Below are positions 17,946 to 26,774 of a stretch of DNA of 64,000 nucleotides, in pieces. The translations under genes were made by a program, and so were the position numbers. Numbering within the stretch: the stretch's first letter is position 1; each line of letters begins with the position of its first letter. The stretch lies in contig NZ_JAHBYG010000017.1 of assembly GCF_019636075.1 (NCBI RefSeq), positions 1 through 64,000 of the forward strand, written 5' to 3'. This stretch comes from Ferrovibrio sp. Lineage in GTDB: Bacteria; Pseudomonadota; Alphaproteobacteria; Ferrovibrionales; Ferrovibrionaceae. A model generated the notes under the pieces. The model saw only the letters and a list, made by a program, of their open reading frames with translations. It was not told the origin of the DNA and ran no database searches.

Positions 17946-19463
17946 ATGACGGCCTTGCTGCTCACCCCAGGCGAAATCCCGCTCTCCGATCTGCGGCGGC
18001 TGCATGCCGGTGCGCCTTTCTCGATATCCGAGGCGGCGCGGCCCGGCGTTGATGCCAGTGTAAAAACCGTGGCCGATATCGTTGCCGCCGGCCAACCGGC
18101 CTATGGCATCAATACCGGTTTCGGCAAGCTGGCCCAGGCCGGCATTGCGGCCCATGACCTCTCTGCGCTGCAGCGCAACCTTGTGCTGTCCCATAGTGTG
18201 GGCACCGGGCCGCTGCTGGATGATGATTGTGTGCGGCTGATCCTGGCGCTGAAGGCGGCCAGCCTGGCGCGCGGCCATTCCGGTGTGCGCTGGCTGGTGA
18301 TCGAGCGGCTGGTCGAGTTGCACCGCCACGATATCCTGCCCTGTATTCCCGCTCAGGGTTCGGTGGGGGCTTCGGGCGATTTGGCGCCGCTTGCCCATAT
18401 GAGCGCCGCCATGCTGGGCATCGGCGATGTGCGTGTGCAGGGTGTGCAGATGCCGGCCATCGAGGCGCTCAAGCAGGCGGGCTTGCAGCCGTTGCAACTC
18501 GGCCCCAAGGAGGGATTGGCGCTGCTGAATGGCACGCAGGTTTCCTGTGCTTTGGCCCTGCGCGGTCTGTTTGCGGCGGAACGTGCGTTTGCGTCCGCGC
18601 TTGTATCCGGCGCGCTGAGCGTGGAGGCCGCCAAGGGTTCCGACACCCCCTTCGATGAACGCATTCATGCTTTGCGCGGTCAGCCTGGGCAGAAGGATGT
18701 GGCGGCTCTGTTCCGCAAGCTGATGGCGGGCAGCCGCATCCGGGAATCGCACCGCGATTGCCCGCGTGTGCAGGATCCGTATTCGCTGCGCTGCCAGCCG
18801 CAGGTGATGGGTGCGGCGCTGGATCTGCTGCGCCATGCGGCCGATACGCTTTGCACCGAGGCTAATGCGGTATCCGACAATCCGCTGATCTTCGCCGATA
18901 CCGGCGAAGTGCTGTCGGGCGGCAATTTCCATGCCGAGCCGGTGGCTTTCGCCGCCGATATGATCGCCATGGCGCTGGCCGAGATCGGTGCGCTGTCGGA
19001 ACGCCGCATCGCCTTGCTGGTGGATGCCAATATGAGCGGGTTGCCGGCCTTCCTGGTCTCAAGGCCCGGCCTTAATTCCGGCTTCATGATCGCCCAGGTG
19101 ACGGCGGCGGCCCTGGTGGCCGAGAACAAGCATCTGGCGCATCCCGCCAGCATCGACTCGCTGCCCACTTCGGCCAATCAGGAAGACCACGTGTCCATGG
19201 CCACCCATGCCGCGCGGCGGCTTGGCGATATGGCGGAAAACCTCGCTGCCATTCTCGGCATCGAATTGCTGGCGGCCGCTCAGGGCATTGAATTCCACCG
19301 TCCGCTGCAAAGCTCGAATGCGCTGGAGGCTGTGCACGCCGCCATCCGCGCCAAGGTGGGGCCATATTTCGAAGATCGCTTCTTCGCGCCCGATATCGAG
19401 GCAGCAAAAACCATGGTGCGCCAAGGCCTGTTCCGGCAATGGGTCGAAGATATTTTGCAATAG
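17946..19463 (+). CDS. hutH: Histidine ammonia-lyase
   Basis: First enzyme of histidine degradation: L-histidine to trans-urocanate plus ammonia. From the ATG at 17946 (GGAG 6-7 nt upstream) it is 505 aa, close to the usual 510. The self-forming MIO cofactor triad is A142-S143-G144 in [15 protein letters not shown], and the catalytic Tyr is Y53 in AYGINTGFG. The C-terminal [15 protein letters not shown] is also conserved. The other hut genes (hutU, hutI, hutG or hutF, hutC) are not beside it, so this is an isolated entry gene, but a HutC-like operator precedes it. Confidence 0.95.
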   Translation: MTALLLTPGEIPLSDLRRLHAGAPFSISEAARPGVDASVKTVADIVAAGQPAYGINTGFGKLAQAGIAAHDLSALQRNLVLSHSVGTGPLLDDDCVRLILALKAASLARGHSGVRWLVIERLVELHRHDILPCIPAQGSVGASGDLAPLAHMSAAMLGIGDVRVQGVQMPAIEALKQAGLQPLQLGPKEGLALLNGTQVSCALALRGLFAAERAFASALVSGALSVEAAKGSDTPFDERIHALRGQPGQKDVAALFRKLMAGSRIRESHRDCPRVQDPYSLRCQPQVMGAALDLLRHAADTLCTEANAVSDNPLIFADTGEVLSGGNFHAEPVAFAADMIAMALAEIGALSERRIALLVDANMSGLPAFLVSRPGLNSGFMIAQVTAAALVAENKHLAHPASIDSLPTSANQEDHVSMATHAARRLGDMAENLAAILGIELLAAAQGIEFHRPLQSSNALEAVHAAIRAKVGPYFEDRFFAPDIEAAKTMVRQGLFRQWVEDILQ

Positions 19464-19464
19464 G

Positions 19465-19506
19465 TGAATACCATAGTATTAGTGCAGTTGAATACTATGG
19501 TATTCA
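19465..19506. repeat. Perfect 16-bp AT-rich inverted repeat between hutH and the methyltransferase
   Basis: TGAATACCATAGTATT (19465-19480) and AATACTATGGTATTCA (19491-19506) are exact reverse complements with a 10-bp spacer. It starts 1 bp after the hutH stop and has no U-tract. It may serve as a hutH 3' hairpin, or as an operator for the downstream methyltransferase. Confidence 0.8.
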
Positions 19507-19571
19507 AGAATTTACGTAGTATTTAAAGTATATGCCGAATGCTTCTCCTCGAAAATTACTTCGAGGCGACC

Positions 19572-21299
19572 ATGGGCAATCTGCTGTATTTCGGCGACAA
19601 CCTGAAGATCATGCGTGAATTCATCAAGGATGAATCCGTCGACCTGATCTACCTCGATCCGCCGTTCAATTCGAATGCCAGCTATAATGTGCTTTTCAAG
19701 TCGCCGATCGAGCCGGCGTCAGCGCAGGTCAAGGCGTTTGAGGATACCTGGCATTGGGAAATCGAGGCGCAAACTGCTTTCGAGGAATTGGAAAGCAGAA
19801 GCATGGATACGTTTCGTCTGCTTCTATCGCTGAAAAGTTTTTTGGGTACGAGCGATGTGATGGCCTATCTGGCGATGATGGCGATCAGGCTTGTCGAAAT
19901 GCATCGGATACTTAAACCAAACGGCTCGATATATCTCCATTGCGATCCCACCGCGAGCCACTATTTGAAGATACTCATGGATGGCATCTTCGGTGCGACG
20001 ATGTTTCGCAACGAGCTTATTTGGAAGCGAAACTCTGCGCATAGCGACGGTAAGCAAGGCGCGAAACATTATGGAAGAATCAGTGATTGTATTCTTTTTT
20101 ATTCTAAAGGCAGCAAGGTCATATGGAATCAGCAATACGCGCCATATGATGCAAAATATATAGAGAGGGATTATCGCCGCATCGATGAAAATGGTCGTCG
20201 GTATCGACTCAGCGACATACAGGGGCCGGGGAGAGCCGAGAAAGGCAATCCTTTTTATGAGGTAATGGGTGTTTTCCGGCACTGGCGTTATACGAAAGAA
20301 AATATGCAGCGGCTCATAGAGCAAGGGCGGATTGTGCAAACAAGGCCGGGTGCGGTGCCTCAGTACAAGAGATACTTGGATGAAATGCCCGGGGTTCCGA
20401 TTCAAAACCTCTGGGATGATATCCCTGTCATCAATAACAGATCGAAAGAAATGCTCGGGTACCCTACGCAAAAACCCATGGCATTGCTGGAGCGAATTAT
20501 TCTCACGTCGTCGAATCCAGGCGATATCGTGTTGGATCCATTCTGCGGTTGCGGCACGGCCGTTCATGCTGCGGAGAAACTGGACCGTAAATGGATCGGG
20601 ATTGACATAACCTATGTTGCATTGAAGGTTATTCGAGATCGTTTGGCGTCGAATTTTCCTTCGGTGCGTTACGCCATGCGCGGCATTCCCCGCGACGTGG
20701 AGGCGGCACGCCGCCTGGCGGAGCAGACGCCGCATGAATTTCAGAATTGGGCGATCTCGGAACTTGGTGGCAATTCGCGCGGCAAAGGTGCGGATCGCGG
20801 GATCGACGGTGATATCGTATTCATGACCGGGCGCGACGAATACCGCCGGGCCATCATTTCGGTAAAGGGCGGCAAGTATGTCGCGCCGGCTGCCATTCGT
20901 GAATTGATCGGCACGGTGAAGCGGGAGCGGGCCGAATTCGGCATCTTTATCTGTTTCGGGCCGCTCACACGCGAGATGCGCCGTGAAGCCGCCGAGGCCG
21001 GACAGGTTGAGTTGCCCGGCGGCGACAGACCGCGCATCCGTATCGTCACCGTGGAAGAATTGCTGGCCGGAGCCAACCTCGGCCTCACCGTGGTGCTGGA
21101 TAGCGTTTCCAGCGCCAGCGAAGCCAAGCGGGTGCAGGCAAAGCGCCAGCGCAAGACCAAATCCGCCGACCCGAAGCAGAAGAGCATGATGCTGCCGTTG
21201 AAGGGCGGCCGTTCTCATGACGCGCCGCATGGCAAGAGCCTGGAATTGCCCTTGGAAGAGGCCGCCACCGGGCGCAAGCGGGCCGGTCGCAGGTCATGA
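19572..21299 (+). CDS. DNA adenine methyltransferase fused to an Mrr-like nuclease domain
   Basis: A 575-aa protein from the ATG at 19572 (GAGG 5 nt upstream; an ATG at 19539 lacks an RBS). Residues 1-375 form a beta-class amino-methyltransferase: catalytic DPPF at 29-32, a variable target-recognition insert, YPTQKP at about 297-302, and the SAM motif DPFCGCGT at 322-329. Residues about 388-500 resemble the Mrr_cat restriction-endonuclease fold, with GADRGIDG (D408, D412) and ISVKGG (K432) as the PD-(D/E)XK-like site; the usual E/Q two residues before the Lys is Ser430. The methyltransferase half is AT-rich (23 of 60 bases G/C at 20101-20160) while the nuclease half is host-like (39 of 60 at 20881-20940). 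No separate R or S gene is adjacent. It may be an epigenetic methylase, a one-protein R-M system, or a methylase with a dead nuclease. Confidence 0.88.
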   Translation: MGNLLYFGDNLKIMREFIKDESVDLIYLDPPFNSNASYNVLFKSPIEPASAQVKAFEDTWHWEIEAQTAFEELESRSMDTFRLLLSLKSFLGTSDVMAYLAMMAIRLVEMHRILKPNGSIYLHCDPTASHYLKILMDGIFGATMFRNELIWKRNSAHSDGKQGAKHYGRISDCILFYSKGSKVIWNQQYAPYDAKYIERDYRRIDENGRRYRLSDIQGPGRAEKGNPFYEVMGVFRHWRYTKENMQRLIEQGRIVQTRPGAVPQYKRYLDEMPGVPIQNLWDDIPVINNRSKEMLGYPTQKPMALLERIILTSSNPGDIVLDPFCGCGTAVHAAEKLDRKWIGIDITYVALKVIRDRLASNFPSVRYAMRGIPRDVEAARRLAEQTPHEFQNWAISELGGNSRGKGADRGIDGDIVFMTGRDEYRRAIISVKGGKYVAPAAIRELIGTVKRERAEFGIFICFGPLTREMRREAAEAGQVELPGGDRPRIRIVTVEELLAGANLGLTVVLDSVSSASEAKRVQAKRQRKTKSADPKQKSMMLPLKGGRSHDAPHGKSLELPLEEAATGRKRAGRRS

Positions 21300-21305
21300 T
21301 CCTGT

Positions 21306-22148
21306 TCAGAGTCGTATGCTGAGGTAATCCCGCACGCGGGCGTCTCGCCAAGCCATGTCGAGATGCCGGTTCTGGGCGCGGGCCGTGGTGCAGGCGGCCA
21401 GTGCCTGTTCGCGGCCGAGTGCCAGTGATGGCGACAGCAGATGCGCCGGCGTGGCGGCGCGCAGCCGTTCGGCCACATGGTCCGGCGGCGAAGGGCGGCT
21501 GGCCAACCAGGCTTCGGCATCGCGGAAGCCGTCACGCATCGACAGCGCAATCATGTAATCACAGGCAAGTTGCGGGGCAGCGGGTTGATTGGGCGGCGCG
21601 GTCAGCAAGGGCAACAGCGGCGCCAGGCTGGGGATTACGTGATTGGCATAAACCTCGGTTTCCCAGTAGCTGGCGGCGATGGCGGCGCAATGGGCAATAT
21701 CGCGCACGGATTCCATGCCGCTTTCAGCCAAAGGCAGGATTTCGATCTGCGGCTTTTTCGGGTCGACGGTATCGTTGCCCACATCGACATAGAGTGCGCC
21801 GATTTGCAGGGCGTTCTGGAAATATCGCCCGCGCAATATGCCCCAGATGGAGCGTATCTCGCCGCCGGCCAACAGGAAATCGCGCAGCGCCACCATGCCC
21901 GGATCGGTGGCGGAACGCATCGTTTCGGGCAGCAGATTCAGCGCCACGCGCGCAATCGGCTCGCAACGGCCGATCGGATAGGGCTTGCCGAAATACTCCG
22001 GCATGGCGGGTTTCAACTGCGCGTCTACGGCATGGCGCAGGGCCCTCAGGGCGTCGGTCAGTGCATTTATGTGAGGCGACAGATAGCGGTCGGTCAGCGC
22101 CTGCATCTGCGGCGTGACGGGAGCCATTTCCTGCGGGAGTAACTTCAT
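21306..22148 (-). CDS. Protein of unknown function
   Basis: A 280-aa soluble protein from the ATG at 22148; no clear Shine-Dalgarno sequence marks the start, and an ATG at 22127 is an alternative. It is mostly alpha-helical by composition, with no signal peptide or membrane segment. Stretches that might be conserved include PYPIGRCEPIARVALNLLP, the acidic YVDVGNDTVDPKKPQIEILPL, and AASYWETEVYANHVIPSLAPLLPLL. Codon use matches the surrounding genome. It converges on the methyltransferase (6 bp between stops) and follows tRNA-Val on the same strand. I do not recognise the family. Confidence 0.65.
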   Translation of the reverse strand: MKLLPQEMAPVTPQMQALTDRYLSPHINALTDALRALRHAVDAQLKPAMPEYFGKPYPIGRCEPIARVALNLLPETMRSATDPGMVALRDFLLAGGEIRSIWGILRGRYFQNALQIGALYVDVGNDTVDPKKPQIEILPLAESGMESVRDIAHCAAIAASYWETEVYANHVIPSLAPLLPLLTAPPNQPAAPQLACDYMIALSMRDGFRDAEAWLASRPSPPDHVAERLRAATPAHLLSPSLALGREQALAACTTARAQNRHLDMAWRDARVRDYLSIRL

Positions 22149-22239
22149 GGCGATAGAATCACATCGATTTTCCTGAAGGGGCTCACCAGAATGGCTCACC
22201 GCCGGCTCTAGCAATCCAAGGCTTTGATTTTTCAGGAAA

Positions 22240-22314
22240 TGGTGGGCGGTGCAGGGATTGAACCTGCGACCCCAGCAATGTGAATGCTGTGCTCTACCGC
22301 TGAGCTAACCGCCC
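22240..22314 (-). tRNA. tRNA-Val (anticodon CAC)
   Basis: On the minus strand a 75-nt cloverleaf folds completely. The acceptor GGGCGGT/ACCGCCC is followed by an encoded ACCA end. The D-arm is GCTC...GAGC. The anticodon stem CAGCA/TGCTG holds the loop TTCACAT (anticodon CAC), and the T-arm is GCAGG TTCAATC CCTGC. CAC reads GUG valine codons. It is preceded by its own promoter. Confidence 0.97.
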
Positions 22315-22348
22315 GTCCGTGTGCCGGCGGTCTCGCCGGACGGGCAGC

Positions 22349-22377
22349 TTAATACGGGCCGGGGCGGCCGGTGTCAA
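22349..22377 (-). promoter_or_regulatory. Promoter of tRNA-Val
   Basis: On the minus strand TTGACA (22372-22377) and TATTAA (22349-22354) with a 17-bp spacer lie 35 bp before the tRNA, between it and the PBP1A stop codon. Confidence 0.75.
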
Positions 22378-22393
22378 GCTTCCCGGATCGGGT

Positions 22394-24916
22394 TCAGTAC
22401 AGCCCGCCGGTGCCCGAGGTGGCGCCTGTGCCGGCGCTGCCGCCGATGCCGGAGATGGTGTCGCGTTCGTAGCGCGAGCCGTCCAGAACGCCGCGTTCAG
22501 TGCCGGCGCTGCCGCTGCTTTCCGCGCCGGGTTCGGTGCCGGGCTTGAAGGCTTCCAGGATCACGTTGCGGTCGCCGGGCCGGGCCGGCAGGCCGGTTTC
22601 AGCCTGCACCCGCACCAGTCGCACGCCAGGCGGCACGCGGAACTGCACATTGGGCCGGCCCTTAAGCGCCTCTGCCATGAAATCCCTAAAGACCGGCACC
22701 GCCACCGAGGAGCCGGTTTCGCGCTTGCCCATGTCGCGCGGCGTGTCGTAGCCCACGAACACGCCTACCGCCAGATCGGGGCTGAAGCCGATGAACCAGG
22801 TATCCATGCTGTCGTTGCTGGTGCCGGTCTTGCCGGCCAGGGTCTTGCCCAATTCGCGCAGCCGCACGCCGGTACCGCGCTGCACCACGCCTTCCAGCAT
22901 GGAAACGCTCTGATAGGCAGTCACCGGATCGATGACGGTTTCGCGCGTATCGGGCAAGGGCGGTTCGGTGGCCGGTTGGCCGGCTGCGGTAAAGCTGGCG
23001 AATTCGGCGCGGCAGGCATCGCATGGCCGGGTATCGTGGCGATAGATGGTGCGACCGGCACGATCCTGCACCTTGTCCACCAGCGAGGGTGTGATGCGGC
23101 GCCCGCCATTGACGAATTCGGCATAAGCCGTGGTCAATCGCATCAGTGTGGTTTCGCCTGCACCGAGCGACATCGCCAGCATGGTGGGCAGGTTGTCTTG
23201 GATGCCGAAGCGGCGGGCGTAATCCGATACTTTCTCCATGCCGATGGCCTGGGCCAGACGCACGGTCATCAGGTTGCGCGATTTTTCGATGCCCACCCGC
23301 AACGTGGAAGGTCCGTAGAATTCGCGGGTGTAATTGCCCGGCTTCCAGAGCGGCAGGCCGGGGCCCTGATCCAGCACGAAGGGCGCATCCAGCACCAGGC
23401 TGGAGGGCGTGAAGCCGCTATCCAGCGCCGCGGCATAGACGAAGGGTTTGAAGGACGAGCCGGGCTGGCGTTGGGCCTGGGTGGCGCGATTGAACTGGCT
23501 GACCTTGAAATCGAAGCCGCCCACCAGGGCCAGCACGCGGCCGGTATGCGGGTCCATCGCCACCAATGCGCCACCCACTTCGGGGATCTGGCGCAGAGCA
23601 TACTGGTCGCGCGCATCAGGCAGCGGTTCCACGGCGATCACGTCGCCCACCGCCAGCACTTCATTGGCCGTGCGCGGCACGGGGCCGAGATGCACCGGAC
23701 CGATATAGCCCGCTGCATCGGGCAACTTGGCGCGTGCCCAGCGCAGGCCGGCATAGGCAATCTGCCCGCGCGTCTTGCCGTCTGACAGCAGGATATCCAC
23801 CTGCTGGGCTTCCACTTTCAGCACCACGGCCACCCGCCAGGGCGGCTGGATGGCGGCCAGCGGCAGGCCGCCGGGCTGGGTTGCCAAAGCAACAAGCTGT
23901 TGGGCCAGATCGCCGCCGGCTTCCAGCTTGGCCAGCGGGCCGCGCCAGCCGCCGGCGCGGCGATCATAAGCCACCAGGCCATCGCGCAGCGCGCGCTCGC
24001 CGATGGCCTGTAGCTTGGGATCCATGGTGGTGCGCACGCTGAGGCCGCCTTCATAGAGGCCCTTGTCGCCATAGCGCTGGGCCAGCAGGCGGCGCACTTC
24101 CTCGGCAAACCAATCGGCGCGGGCATATTCGGTTTCCGGCCGGGTGAGGGCCACCAGCGGCGTATCGAAAGCCTGCCGCGCCGTGGCCTGATCGATCACG
24201 CCATCTTCCAGCATACGGTCGATCACATAATCGCGTCGTGCCCGGGCGCGCTCATTCTGCCGCACCGGGTGGTAATTGCTCGGCGCTTTCGGCAGAGCGG
24301 CCAGATAGGCTGCCTCGGCCACGGTCAGGTCATAGAGCGACTTATCGAAATAGGTCAGCGCGGCGGCAGCCACGCCATAGGCGCCGGCTCCGAGATAGAT
24401 TTCGTTCAGATAGAGTTCGAGGATTTTCTCTTTCGAGAAGGCGCGTTCGATGCGGAATGCCAGAATGGCTTCCTTGGCCTTGCGGCTAAGCGACACTTCG
24501 TTGCCGAGCAGAAAATTCTTCGCCACCTGCTGGGTGATGGTGGAGGCGCCAACCGGGCGGCGGTTCTGCGCCATGTTGAGAATGTTCTGCACCACGGCGC
24601 GCGCGATGCCCATCGGGTCGATGCCCGGATGTGAGAAGAAATTCTTATCCTCTGCCGAAAGGAAAGCCTGGATCACCGTGTTGGGCATCGCATCGATCGG
24701 CACGAACAACCGGCGCTCGCGGGCGAATTCGGCGATCAGGCGGCCATCGCCGGCATGCAGGCGGGTGGTTACGGGCGGCTGATAATTGGCCAATTGCTGA
24801 TAATCGGGCAGGTCGCGGCCGTAATACCACAGGCCATACAAACCGGCAGCCACGGCAGCCAGGCTTCCCAGCACGCCGAGAAACAGCAGAACGAGCAGAT
24901 AACGCATGAAACGCAT
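22394..24916 (-). CDS. mrcA: Penicillin-binding protein 1A (class A, bifunctional)
   Basis: Bifunctional peptidoglycan synthase, 840 aa. An N-terminal membrane anchor (about residues 5-27) is followed by the GT51 glycosyltransferase domain with AEDKNFFSHPGIDPMGIARA and GASTITQQVAKN, then an OB-like insert, then the transpeptidase domain. The transpeptidase has all three motifs: GSSFKPF (SxxK), SRN (SxN) and GKTGTSND (KTG). It acts in the periplasm on lipid II and nascent glycan. It lies downstream of the amidase on the same strand, with rne divergent, an arrangement seen in many alphaproteobacteria. The C-terminal tail is low-complexity Gly/Ser/Thr-rich. Confidence 0.96.
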   Translation of the reverse strand: MRFMRYLLVLLFLGVLGSLAAVAAGLYGLWYYGRDLPDYQQLANYQPPVTTRLHAGDGRLIAEFARERRLFVPIDAMPNTVIQAFLSAEDKNFFSHPGIDPMGIARAVVQNILNMAQNRRPVGASTITQQVAKNFLLGNEVSLSRKAKEAILAFRIERAFSKEKILELYLNEIYLGAGAYGVAAAALTYFDKSLYDLTVAEAAYLAALPKAPSNYHPVRQNERARARRDYVIDRMLEDGVIDQATARQAFDTPLVALTRPETEYARADWFAEEVRRLLAQRYGDKGLYEGGLSVRTTMDPKLQAIGERALRDGLVAYDRRAGGWRGPLAKLEAGGDLAQQLVALATQPGGLPLAAIQPPWRVAVVLKVEAQQVDILLSDGKTRGQIAYAGLRWARAKLPDAAGYIGPVHLGPVPRTANEVLAVGDVIAVEPLPDARDQYALRQIPEVGGALVAMDPHTGRVLALVGGFDFKVSQFNRATQAQRQPGSSFKPFVYAAALDSGFTPSSLVLDAPFVLDQGPGLPLWKPGNYTREFYGPSTLRVGIEKSRNLMTVRLAQAIGMEKVSDYARRFGIQDNLPTMLAMSLGAGETTLMRLTTAYAEFVNGGRRITPSLVDKVQDRAGRTIYRHDTRPCDACRAEFASFTAAGQPATEPPLPDTRETVIDPVTAYQSVSMLEGVVQRGTGVRLRELGKTLAGKTGTSNDSMDTWFIGFSPDLAVGVFVGYDTPRDMGKRETGSSVAVPVFRDFMAEALKGRPNVQFRVPPGVRLVRVQAETGLPARPGDRNVILEAFKPGTEPGAESSGSAGTERGVLDGSRYERDTISGIGGSAGTGATSGTGGLY

Positions 24917-25048
24917 ATTTATTCAGGCCCGCAAAATAAACTGCCCGGAAAATTAGGGCGTTGTGTCTTAAACCCAGCAATCCCGCCTGTACAGGCCGAT
25001 TATGGCAAGGATGCGGCGCCAAGGGAAATTCCCCTTTTGGTGGAGAAT

Positions 25049-26230
25049 TTACGGCCCGTCAAAAAACCGGTCGATGGCGGCCACAACGGCTTCGGCCAGT
25101 TGGTTGCGGCCGGCTTCCGAAAACAGCAGGGCTTCTTCGGTGGGATTGGAGATATAGCCGAGTTCCAGTAGCGCGGAGGGGATGTCGGGTGCGCCCAGCA
25201 CCTTGAAATTGGCCGCCCGCAGCGCATTGCGGCGCAGCGGAATGCGTTCCGACAGGCTCGCGGTCAACAAGCCGGCAAAGCGGCCCGAAAGCCGCTTGGT
25301 GTCGCGGCTTGCGAGATCCACCAGGATGGCCAGCACGTCGTCCAATTCCTGCTCCCGGGCGGTATCGGCCAGTTGGTCGGCTTTGTTTTCGCGCAGAGCC
25401 AGTGCCTCGGCATCGCGGTCGGAAGCATCCTCGGCGCGGGTATACACGCTTGCGCCGCGCGTGGCCCGGTCGGCGGCCAGGCTATCGGCATGGATGGAGA
25501 GGAACAGATCGGCCTCGCGGTTCCGGGCCAGTTTCACCCGGTCCAGCAGTTTTACAGCCACATCCTTGTCGCGGGTGAGAAGCACCCGATAGCGACCGCT
25601 GGCCCGCAGCCGGGCGGCGATAGCGCGGCCCACCGCCAAGGTGAGTTCTTTTTCATAGCGCCCCGAAGCGCTGATGGCGCCTGGATCATGGCCGCCATGG
25701 CCGGGATCCAGCACGATCAGCCGGCGCGGATCGCGCCCGGGCGGGGTGGCTGCCGGCTGCAAGGGGGCGGCCAGCGGCAGTTTGACCGGGGCGGCAAAGG
25801 CCTCCAGGAAGGCGGCCGGATCGGCCGGCAGCAGGTCGATAACCAGCCTATGGCCGCGGCCACCCTGGGGCGGGAGCTGGAAGGCGCGGTCGATCATCGC
25901 CCCGTCCAGCAACTGAAGGCTGATTGTATCGGGTTGGCCCAGGGCTGGGCGCAGGCCTGTCACTACGCCGCTGGCTTCTCCGGTCAGGCTCTGCGACAGG
26001 GCAAACTGCCCATCCAGCAATCGCAGATTCAACCCTAACGAATTGATTTGGCTTGATATTTCGGCAGTGATCGGGCGATCAGCCTCGAGCACCAAGCGGG
26101 TGAAGCCGGCATTCAGGCTCAGCGATAGCCTGTCCACCCGCAAAGGCTGGCCCCAGGCGGGAATCGAGAGTAGGCCGAGCAGAAATAAAAAAACCTTTGA
26201 TATCAATCTCATACGGGTTATTGGAGCCAT
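25049..26230 (-). CDS. N-acetylmuramoyl-L-alanine amidase with AMIN domain (AmiC-like)
   Basis: Periplasmic peptidoglycan amidase used in daughter-cell separation; 393 aa. A signal peptide (RLISKVFLFLLGLLSIPAWG) is followed by an AMIN targeting domain (about residues 28-140). A proline-rich linker leads to the Amidase_3 catalytic domain, with zinc-site motifs IVLDPGHGGHDPGAI (His), LFLSIHADSL (His) and the catalytic Glu in LLELGYISNP. The ATG at 26230 is used; the ATG at 26212 directly before the signal peptide is equally possible. The probable partner, PBP1A, follows 132 bp downstream; nothing else was seen in that gap. Confidence 0.94.
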   Translation of the reverse strand: MAPITRMRLISKVFLFLLGLLSIPAWGQPLRVDRLSLSLNAGFTRLVLEADRPITAEISSQINSLGLNLRLLDGQFALSQSLTGEASGVVTGLRPALGQPDTISLQLLDGAMIDRAFQLPPQGGRGHRLVIDLLPADPAAFLEAFAAPVKLPLAAPLQPAATPPGRDPRRLIVLDPGHGGHDPGAISASGRYEKELTLAVGRAIAARLRASGRYRVLLTRDKDVAVKLLDRVKLARNREADLFLSIHADSLAADRATRGASVYTRAEDASDRDAEALALRENKADQLADTAREQELDDVLAILVDLASRDTKRLSGRFAGLLTASLSERIPLRRNALRAANFKVLGAPDIPSALLELGYISNPTEEALLFSEAGRNQLAEAVVAAIDRFFDGP

Positions 26231-26774
26231 CCTCTCGCGGTCGGGTCAAGAATTCCCTTGTCGGTATGCCGGCTAATTGATTACTTTGTTTCCTGCGAAT
26301 ATCCGAGTCAGTTCTCGTCGGCCGTTTTCAGGCTTCAAGCTCCCCAAAAAGCTTTCAAGCACAAGCGGTTCGCCGGGGCGGCGCGTCGATTGTGAGCCAT
26401 ACCGCCTAATTTCGCGGCCTGCCCAAAGGAGTGGCGGCCCTAGGCGAAGCGGCCTCGGTCATCGCGCTAAAGACAGCACGGATTTGTTAGAACCCTCGGA
26501 GCCAGCGCCGGCTTGATGGCGATGGCACCAGTCGGCGGTGACCCCGCCGGCGGATCGATCGGGTGATGCGCCCGGGCCGGACTGTATAGTTCCTGGCCGG
26601 CTTAGGCGCTCCAGCCTTCAGGTACGTCGCTTCCAAGCACGTATCTCCAAGGCAACCCGCTGCGGTCTTGCGGCCCGCCCCGTGCAAGCGGAGGCCGGCT
26701 GGCTTCGAAAAGCAAAGGCGTCCCGCCACCTGTTATTCGCATGGGAGGCGCCACGCCGCAGGGTAATTGCCGCT
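26231..26774 (+). other. 544-bp gene-free region: divergent control region and probable long rne leader
   Basis: No credible coding sequence lies on either strand. It separates the amidase start from the rne start. A weak promoter-like pair, TTGTCG (26258-26263) and TTACTT (26281-26286), with a 17-bp spacer faces rne and would give a leader of nearly 490 nt. RNase E mRNA leaders are long and self-regulatory in enterobacteria, so this may be the equivalent; that is inference. GC-rich self-complementary stretches occur around 26535-26570. Confidence 0.4.

Noticed and set aside
22319-23785. Plus-strand frame opposite PBP1A
   Set aside because: The minus-strand PBP1A has complete catalytic motifs, and the opposite frame has none.
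26538-26774. Longer RNase E start from 26538
   Set aside because: The extra 79 residues are unlike any RNase E N-terminus, while MLIDATHLEETR begins just after 26775.
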